DNA from: Candidatus Altimarinota bacterium
Lineage (GTDB): Bacteria > Patescibacteriota > Gracilibacteria > UBA4473
Assembly: GCA_905478675.1 (NCBI GenBank)
Contig: CAJQJI010000131.1
Location: 1 to 10,606 of the forward strand
Reading direction: 5' to 3'
Length of the DNA: 10,606 nucleotides
A program made the translations under genes and the position numbers. Under the pieces are notes generated by a model. That model saw only the letters and a list, made by a program, of their open reading frames with translations, did no database searches and had not been told where the DNA came from. Positions 5,906 through 10,606 of this stretch are shown in pieces (the first letter of the stretch is position 1; each line of letters opens with the position of its first letter).

Positions 5906-6649
5906 ATGATAATTGCTTTATTTAAATTAAGTTTTATTTTTTATTTAATGTCGAGTCACCACCTAATGGGGTCTCACCCCTTAATTCCAGAAGATCGAAA
6001 GTTTGACGGTTATAAAGTTAAAAAAGAGCGTTGTAATTTTCATATGGCGAAGAGCGAAGCTGAAATTTTTGAATCTTTCTTTGGACACATAATGCCAATG
6101 GAGCGGCTTTTGTTGTGGTATGGCGTTAATTCTAGAGTGATTAATAAAAAAACGCGCCGTGCTGTTTTAGGCCTGATTGATCGGGAACCGAGCAATTTTT
6201 ATCACCCGGAAATATTGGGCAGACGAGTCGCGGCGTCCACGGCGCAAAAAGAACAAACCTTAATTTTATCGAATGTAAGCGTCAAAGGGGAGGACGTATC
6301 GGCGGTGGTGCCAACGTTGTTAAAGGCTTTTGATCTGTATGGTGGCGGGCGTTATAAAGGGGACTTAATGAATGGTTCTTCCCATCATATTATTCCGCGA
6401 TCACGTGATAGAAAATATGGCGATGAAGGTTTTGTAACCGAGGCGCCAGATAACCGTATTAATTTGCCTCGAGGGTTTCATACTCGTTTTCATCAAGTGT
6501 TTGGTAATATGCATCCTCAAGAACAGTTACAGCAATTTTTTGCGGTGCATATGCGAATTTTATCAGATAGCACTCGCTTTGAAGTAGGACAAATAATTGG
6601 CTTGCCAGCTCGTGACTTTTATAAAAGCCGTTTAGTGGAAAAAGGTTAA
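5906..6649 (+). CDS. Unknown protein with HNH-like HHxxPRS / FGN signature
   Basis: The protein is 247 residues from the first ATG. Residues 1-14 are merely hydrophobic translation of AT-rich DNA, and the ATG at 5948 (Met15, MSSHHLMGSH) is an equally good start; a weak TTGCTT/TATTTT pair at 5913-5940 would fit a leaderless message from there. The C-terminal half holds the recognisable part: SSHHIIPRSR (158-167) with His160-His161, NRINLP (183-188), His192 and His196, then FGN (199-201) and PQEQL. This spacing resembles the beta-beta-alpha metal site of HNH endonucleases (HH...N...H). Similar HHxxPRS...FGN proteins are, as I recall, common in Patescibacteria. No Cys-pair zinc knuckle is present. 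The middle (about 60-140) is not recognised. Nuclease activity is inference. It sits alone on the plus strand, divergent from dnaX, and overlaps the murG end by four bases. Confidence 0.8.
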   Translation: MIIALFKLSFIFYLMSSHHLMGSHPLIPEDRKFDGYKVKKERCNFHMAKSEAEIFESFFGHIMPMERLLLWYGVNSRVINKKTRRAVLGLIDREPSNFYHPEILGRRVAASTAQKEQTLILSNVSVKGEDVSAVVPTLLKAFDLYGGGRYKGDLMNGSSHHIIPRSRDRKYGDEGFVTEAPDNRINLPRGFHTRFHQVFGNMHPQEQLQQFFAVHMRILSDSTRFEVGQIIGLPARDFYKSRLVEKG

Positions 6650-7671
6650 AGCGAGCGCTGTATGGTTTGTGTTATTTTTTCTACCTGTGGTAGTCCTTCA
6701 TAATTTTCTAATTTTTGCTGCAGTTTTTTATCTTGTAAAATTTGCTCAATCATCGGCAGTAATTTTTCAGCGGTCTGGTCGTTTTGTTCTAGTAAGTAAC
6801 TTAAGCCTTTATTGGCAAAATATTGCGCATTGTGTAGTTGATGATTACGGGCGGAAGAGGGGAGTGGTATGGCAATGCATTTAGTTTTGGCGGCGAAGAC
6901 TTGAAACATAGAAGCGCCACTGCGGCAAATAACTAAGTCACTTTCTATCATGGCTTTTATTAAATCATCTTGTGGCATAAAATTATGAACCGTTAAATTA
7001 TCGTGTGTGATTTTGAGGTTGTTTTTTGGTCCTGCGACTAAAATAATCTCGTATTTAGAGGTGAGTTTTTTTATGTTTTGAATAATTAAATTGTTCAAAA
7101 ACTGAGCGCCCTGAGAGCCTCCAAAAATAAGAATTTTGGGAACCGTGTTTTTCGTCTTGTTTACATTTAAATCTTCAGGCCAATAAAATAGAGGGGTTGA
7201 ATTACTACCAAAATTAGTGAACACCTGGTTTGCCGATTTTCCAATGAATCGAGTTAGGGTTCCCGCCGATATATCGGAGTCATGTAAGTAGATTTCACCT
7301 TTGAATCGCATTAAATATTTTAGCGCGACAAGTACCGGAAATCCTACAAAACCGCCTTTAAAAAAAACAATGTCAGGTTTTATTTTTTTGAGTAATAATT
7401 TTGTTCTAAAAAAACTATTTATGATTTTGAAAGGCGCTACTAAATTTCTTAAACTTAGGTGATAGTCTATTTTATTGGTTTTTAAATAATGGATATTTAA
7501 GCCCTGTAGGTTGGTGAATTTATCCTCGATTACTTTTTTATCAAGAGGGGACTGGTTTACAATTAAATGAACTTTGTGGTCTTGCTTAATAAATTTTTGG
7601 GCAAGCGGATAGAGGGGGAAAATATGTCCGCCGGTGCCACCGCCAACCAGGAGTATTGTTTGGGCTTTCAT
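6646..7671 (-). CDS. murG: UDP-GlcNAc:undecaprenyl-PP-MurNAc-pentapeptide GlcNAc transferase (MurG)
   Basis: MurG is the membrane-associated GT-B enzyme that adds GlcNAc to lipid I to form lipid II on the cytoplasmic face. The protein is 341 residues, close to the usual 350-360. The N-terminal domain has the GGGTGGH loop (10-16) with the conserved His16, a KGGFVGFP segment (105-112), and HDSD at 130-133 where enterobacteria have HEQN. The C-terminal donor-binding domain has GGSQGAQFLN (184-193) and RSGA (250-253), followed by NHQLHNA (276-282). The Glu expected eight residues after that Arg, which holds the UDP ribose, is Val258 here; the neighbouring phenylalanines are also unusual. The start codon directly abuts the ftsW stop (TAAATG), so the two are co-transcribed and probably translationally coupled. 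The 3' end overlaps the convergent plus-strand gene by four bases. Confidence 0.95.
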   Translation of the reverse strand: MKAQTILLVGGGTGGHIFPLYPLAQKFIKQDHKVHLIVNQSPLDKKVIEDKFTNLQGLNIHYLKTNKIDYHLSLRNLVAPFKIINSFFRTKLLLKKIKPDIVFFKGGFVGFPVLVALKYLMRFKGEIYLHDSDISAGTLTRFIGKSANQVFTNFGSNSTPLFYWPEDLNVNKTKNTVPKILIFGGSQGAQFLNNLIIQNIKKLTSKYEIILVAGPKNNLKITHDNLTVHNFMPQDDLIKAMIESDLVICRSGASMFQVFAAKTKCIAIPLPSSARNHQLHNAQYFANKGLSYLLEQNDQTAEKLLPMIEQILQDKKLQQKLENYEGLPQVEKITQTIQRSL

Positions 7672-8778
7672 TTAAATATAACGTTTTCGCGCGGTGGTTT
7701 TAATGTTGCCTGAAATGTGCAGTAAAATTCCCATGGCGGCAAAGGTCGCCCACAGTGAAGTGCCTCCGTAAGATAATAGTGGAAGGGTAATACCAGTATT
7801 CGGGAATAACGCTAAATTTACGGCAATGTTAATAAAGGCCTGCCCCACAATCCAGGTGGTTAAACCTACGGCTAGTAGCTGGGTGAATTGGTCCGGGGCG
7901 TTGCGGGCAATATAAAAACCGCGATGCGCAATAAAAAAATAAATACCAAGCAAACAAAGAATTCGGATAAATCCAAGTTCTTCGGCAATAGCTGAAAAAA
8001 TGGTATCGGATTGTACTTCTGGTAGGTAATCAAATTTTTGAATTGAGTTTTGGAATCCACGTCCGAACCAACCACCTGAACCAATGGCTATTAAAGCTTG
8101 TTTCATTTGGAAGCCCGCGCCTAATGGGTCGAGTTCGGGGTTCATAAAAACGGCAAATCGTTTGGCAATATAAGGGTTGGTAAAAATAATCATAGCGGCT
8201 CCGACTAAGCCGAACATCATCCCGCCTAAGTAATGTTTTAAATTGGCACCAGCGACGAAATACATAACGCCACAAACCGTAGAAATCACCATAAGGGAGC
8301 CAAAATCTGGCTGCGCCATGATGAGAATAGCTGGGACGCCTAAGACAAAAAGAAAGGGCATAAATCCGCCTTGGAATGAGTCGACATTGTTTTTTCCGCT
8401 GGAATACACCGCGGCCAAAAATATCACAATGGCGAGTTTAGCGACTTCGGTGGGTTGAAACGATATAGGCCCGACTTTAAGCCAAGACTTTGCGGCCGTT
8501 CCGAAATCTTGCCCAATGACTAAAACTAAAAGTAGTAGCGTAATGGCGAATATAAATACTACAGGGGAAATTTTTCGAAGCGTGTCGTACGGAAATTTAA
8601 AAGCAATTAAAAAAATAGGGATTCCCATGACGATGTACATCATGTGCCGTAAAAAATAGTAATCATTCCGTCCTGTAATTTCAAAGCTCCCAGCGACTGA
8701 CATAGAACTCATCATAATCAAACCAAATACGGTAAGACCGATGAAGGCGAAAAAGAGTCCTTTGTCGAGTTGGTTCAT
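7672..8778 (-). CDS. ftsW: Peptidoglycan glycosyltransferase FtsW (SEDS family)
   Basis: FtsW polymerises lipid II into septal glycan strands together with a class B penicillin-binding protein. The protein is 368 residues with about ten hydrophobic segments, somewhat shorter than E. coli FtsW at both ends. Family motifs in order: FQPTE (107-111), QPDFGS (156-161), KQALIAIGSGGWFGRG (226-241), the extracellular loop LPEVQSD (252-258) with the catalytic Asp258, AIAEELGF (263-270) and PNTGITLPLLSYGGTS (326-341). The loop reads VQSD rather than the common AHTD. Placement directly before murG favours FtsW over RodA, because these two are neighbours in the division and cell-wall cluster. Other cluster members (murD, murC, ftsQ) are absent here. 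A TGA stop in frame immediately precedes the ATG, which bounds the start. Confidence 0.94.
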   Translation of the reverse strand: MNQLDKGLFFAFIGLTVFGLIMMSSMSVAGSFEITGRNDYYFLRHMMYIVMGIPIFLIAFKFPYDTLRKISPVVFIFAITLLLLVLVIGQDFGTAAKSWLKVGPISFQPTEVAKLAIVIFLAAVYSSGKNNVDSFQGGFMPFLFVLGVPAILIMAQPDFGSLMVISTVCGVMYFVAGANLKHYLGGMMFGLVGAAMIIFTNPYIAKRFAVFMNPELDPLGAGFQMKQALIAIGSGGWFGRGFQNSIQKFDYLPEVQSDTIFSAIAEELGFIRILCLLGIYFFIAHRGFYIARNAPDQFTQLLAVGLTTWIVGQAFINIAVNLALFPNTGITLPLLSYGGTSLWATFAAMGILLHISGNIKTTARKRYI

Positions 8779-8787
8779 TCAGGGGCG

Positions 8788-8815
8788 AGTGTAGCCATAG
8801 AAGAATTAAAAACAA
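8788..8815 (-). promoter_or_regulatory. Possible ftsW-murG promoter
   Basis: Minus strand TTGTTT (8815-8810) and TACACT (8793-8788) with a 16-base spacer, moderate matches only. Initiation would fall within a few bases of the ATG at 8778, giving a nearly leaderless message. Offered as a candidate because the 83-base divergent gap must hold at least one promoter. Confidence 0.28.
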
Positions 8816-8826
8816 TTAAGGGGCGT

Positions 8827-8854
8827 TTGATTTTTTTTGTAAACGTTGTAGAAA
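8827..8854 (+). promoter_or_regulatory. Possible promoter of the cysteine-rich gene
   Basis: TTGATT (8827-8832) and TAGAAA (8849-8854) with a 16-base spacer that contains most of a T8 tract. Transcription would start at about 8861, at the ATG itself, implying a leaderless message. The alternative that this stretch is coding is discussed in the findings. Confidence 0.28.
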
Positions 8855-8861
8855 ATGTGAA

Positions 8862-9620
8862 ATGAGAGATTTACTTTGTAGCCCAGAAGATAAACGTGAA
8901 GCGAGCCAGTGCCCTCATAAGTTGGCAAAGTTGGCTTTGGTGGAGCAATTAAAATTATTAAAGGTTGATCCAGCAGTTTGCACGGAATGGGATTTTTCAA
9001 AAAAAGAAAATTGTAACGCTGTGTTGGCTTATTTGATTGAAGAATTTTTTGCTAATTTTGAGTGTGAATCTGCGCTTTGTAAATATCAGAAGGCTTTAAA
9101 TGGAGCCCGATTTTCTAGTTACCAATTTTGGTTGGTTAGTTTAAATAATTGGATAGATAAAAGCCGAGGGAGTGTTATTTTAAATTGTTATGAAGGGTTG
9201 CTTGAAACCGATAAAATTAATAGTTTGAATGATGGTATTGGAACAGCGGACTATGTTTTTTGGCGTTACGTGGCTTTATTTAGACAAGCCTTTGAAGCGC
9301 TTCACGGTGAAGCTCCTACAACGGAAGTTTTAAGTAAGGCTCTTTTAAATAGTGAACGGCAGTTTCAAAAAATTGCGAAGGTGCATTTAGAAACATTAGT
9401 GGCTTTTGCTAACACTAAGTTAGGGGGTGTTCTTTGCCGCGATCATCTTGGCTTTGTGACCGCGAACGCTGAAATGATTGAATATGATCAGCAGAAAAAA
9501 GATTTTGAAGTCCCAAAAACAGGGTGCCCAATTTTATTTACGGAAAAAAGACTGCAAGATTTTTTACAGTCTTCGTTGCGATTAATGAATGAAGGGGCTA
9601 ATTCTGATTGGCGTTTTTAG
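8862..9620 (+). CDS. Cysteine-rich protein of unknown function
   Basis: The protein is 252 residues with nine cysteines at 6, 17, 40, 51, 68, 73, 109, 192 and 222. Six of these are in the first 75 residues, so a metal-binding or disulfide-bearing N-terminal region is possible. The rest is predicted mostly helical, with aromatic-rich stretches around 82-97 and 130-144. There is no signal peptide or membrane span, so it is probably cytoplasmic. Upstream of the ATG the same frame stays open to 8820 and would add three more cysteines in a CxxCxxC pattern, but contains no standard start codon, so the true N terminus is uncertain. A short stretch near 148-170 faintly recalls a helix-turn-helix but lacks support. 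It is divergent from ftsW and overlaps the purD end by four bases. I do not recognise a family. Confidence 0.75.
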   Translation: MRDLLCSPEDKREASQCPHKLAKLALVEQLKLLKVDPAVCTEWDFSKKENCNAVLAYLIEEFFANFECESALCKYQKALNGARFSSYQFWLVSLNNWIDKSRGSVILNCYEGLLETDKINSLNDGIGTADYVFWRYVALFRQAFEALHGEAPTTEVLSKALLNSERQFQKIAKVHLETLVAFANTKLGGVLCRDHLGFVTANAEMIEYDQQKKDFEVPKTGCPILFTEKRLQDFLQSSLRLMNEGANSDWRF

Positions 9621-10606
9621 CTTCGAATGATTTTCATGTGCTCTATTCGCTTTTTCATGAGTTCTGGCGATCCGATATCGTGACGATAAAACAGTGGGCC
9701 TTCAAACTGAGTTAGTTTGGCATCGCAGTTGGCTTTGGCCTCGGCTAGGTTTTTCCCCGTGCCTAAAACGCCAACCGCGCGTGAACCTTTGAGTAAATAT
9801 TCACCGTTTTCTTCGCCCACAGAAGCAAAATAAAAACCCTCGGTTGATTCACCTGTAAATTTAATGGGTACATTTTTAACCGAGTTTGTTGGATAACCTT
9901 CTGGGCATAAATATTTAACCACGGTCGCGACTGGTTTAAATTTAAGAGCGCGGATTTGGTCTAGTTCTCCAGCAATAGCGCGTTCACACACGTCGACAAA
10001 ATCGGTTTCTAAGATAGGTAAAATATTTAGGGCTTCTGGGTCACCAAAACGGGCATTGTATTCAATCAGCTTTACTCCATTTTTAGTCACCATAAAGCCA
10101 CCGTACATCACGCCGACAAAGGTTTCATCAGTTTCTTTTTTTACGGCGTGCATAACAGCTTTGGTAATGGCGTGGGCGTCGGCTAAATCTTTTTGAGTGA
10201 GAAAGGGGAGTGACCCATTTTCATCAGAAACGCAGCCCATGCCCCCAGTGTTTGGACCTTCGTCGCCTTCAAAGGCGCGTTTGTGATCTTGAATGGCCGG
10301 ACAATCCAGTACAGTTGTTCCATCAACTAATGAAATGAGCGAAAACTCTTCGCCGATTAATTTTTCTTCCAGCACCACACGGCCAAATTTTGCAATTGAC
10401 TGTTGGGCAAAATCCATCGCTTCTTCAAACGTTTGAAAATGTTCACCAGCGACAATAACGCCTTTTCCACCAAGTAATCCATCGGCTTTTACGACAATTT
10501 GACCATCGTTAGCGTCGAAAAAAGTTTTAGCGGCGTAGGTGTCGTTTTGGTTCAAAACTAAAAAATCTGGGGCACCGGCGATTTGGTATTTATGGCATAG
10601 GTTTCG
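9617..10606 (-). CDS. purD: Phosphoribosylamine-glycine ligase (GAR synthetase), 5' end cut by the window
   Basis: PurD joins glycine to 5-phosphoribosylamine using ATP, the second step of de novo purine synthesis. About 329 residues are visible; the frame is open to the right edge, so the N-terminal domain (roughly the first 100 residues of a ~430-residue enzyme) lies outside. TTG at 10553-10555 is not a real start, because coding sequence continues before it (AGAPDFLVL, equivalent to the helix and strand before the ATP-grasp lid). Visible motifs: KADGLLGGKGVIV (ATP-binding), VVLEEKLIGEEFS, QDHKRAFEGDEGPNTGGMG (glycine-rich loop) and LIEYNARFGDPEALNILP (metal-binding Glu and Asn). The C-terminal domain ends with a DIGSPELMKKRIEHMK segment. 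The NARFGDPEALN form is closer to what I recall from archaeal and some candidate-phylum enzymes than to E. coli's NCRFGDPETQ. Confidence 0.95.
   Translation of the reverse strand, partial: RNLCHKYQIAGAPDFLVLNQNDTYAAKTFFDANDGQIVVKADGLLGGKGVIVAGEHFQTFEEAMDFAQQSIAKFGRVVLEEKLIGEEFSLISLVDGTTVLDCPAIQDHKRAFEGDEGPNTGGMGCVSDENGSLPFLTQKDLADAHAITKAVMHAVKKETDETFVGVMYGGFMVTKNGVKLIEYNARFGDPEALNILPILETDFVDVCERAIAGELDQIRALKFKPVATVVKYLCPEGYPTNSVKNVPIKFTGESTEGFYFASVGEENGEYLLKGSRAVGVLGTGKNLAEAKANCDAKLTQFEGPLFYRHDIGSPELMKKRIEHMKIIRS

Noticed and set aside
9303..9371. Sigma-factor-like helix-turn-helix in the cysteine-rich protein (residues ~148-170)
   Set aside because: Only a few residues (PTTEVLSKAL) resemble sigma region 3, and no region 2 or 4 motifs are present.
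1267..9620. TGA recoded as glycine or tryptophan, as in Gracilibacteria/Absconditabacteria
   Set aside because: All conserved proteins are full length with GGN glycines and TGG tryptophans and no in-frame TGA, and a TGA directly precedes the ftsW start in frame.
10553..10555. TTG as the start codon of purD
   Set aside because: The frame continues upstream to the window edge with family-like sequence and the N-terminal domain would be missing, so the gene is simply cut by the window.
1..10606. CRISPR array, insertion sequence, prophage or tRNA/rRNA genes
   Set aside because: No spaced direct repeats, transposase, terminal inverted repeats, phage genes or cloverleaf-forming segments were found in the window.

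Overview
The window looks like chromosome from a small-genome, moderately AT-rich bacterium. I would place it tentatively in the Candidate Phyla Radiation / Patescibacteria, perhaps near Peregrinibacteria or Gracilibacteria. The grounds are the very compact layout, compact but complete versions of universal proteins, MurG and FtsW motif variants that I associate with that group, and several small proteins I cannot place in any family. None of the twelve complete or start-bearing genes has a recognisable Shine-Dalgarno sequence; starts sit in A-rich contexts. All stops seen are TAA or TAG, never TGA. Every core gene reads through intact with the standard code, so TGA is not being used as a sense codon here. 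The phylum call is inference and needs a marker-gene tree.

Layout. (1) 1-73: the tail of a plus-strand gene entering from the left, then a rho-independent terminator. (2) 74-347: a non-coding stretch with a perfect-consensus sigma70-type promoter, small hairpins with competing pairings, and a second promoter close to the next gene. (3) 348-1124: a secreted, highly charged, helical protein of unknown function, closed by a strong terminator. (4) 3483-1213, minus strand: the conserved secE-nusG-rplK-rplA transcription/translation block with its own promoter, a likely internal promoter before rplK, and a terminator directly after rplA (no rplJ/rplL follows). (5) 4176-3505, minus strand: two tandem genes for small single-pass membrane proteins that look like diverged duplicates, each with its own promoter, sharing a terminator. 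(6) 5855-4284, minus strand: dnaX, the clamp-loader subunit. (7) 5906-6649, plus strand: an unknown protein with an HNH-like HHxxPRS...N...H...H...FGN signature. (8) 8778-6646, minus strand: ftsW-murG, the lipid II synthesis and septal peptidoglycan polymerisation pair. (9) 8862-9620, plus strand: an unknown cysteine-rich protein. (10) 10606-9617, minus strand: purD, cut by the right edge.

The minus strand carries the housekeeping functions: protein export and transcription elongation (secE, nusG), ribosome (rplK, rplA), DNA replication (dnaX), cell wall and division (ftsW, murG) and purine synthesis (purD). Both single plus-strand genes embedded in this block (5906-6649 and 8862-9620) encode unrecognised proteins of about 250 residues. 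Each starts divergently from a housekeeping gene and ends tail-to-tail with the next one, with a 4-base overlap of stop codons. The most interesting items are the structured leader or possible small RNA at about 122-347, the secreted coiled-coil protein, the duplicated membrane proteins, and the two orphan plus-strand genes, one of which has a possibly truncated N terminus behind a T8 tract.
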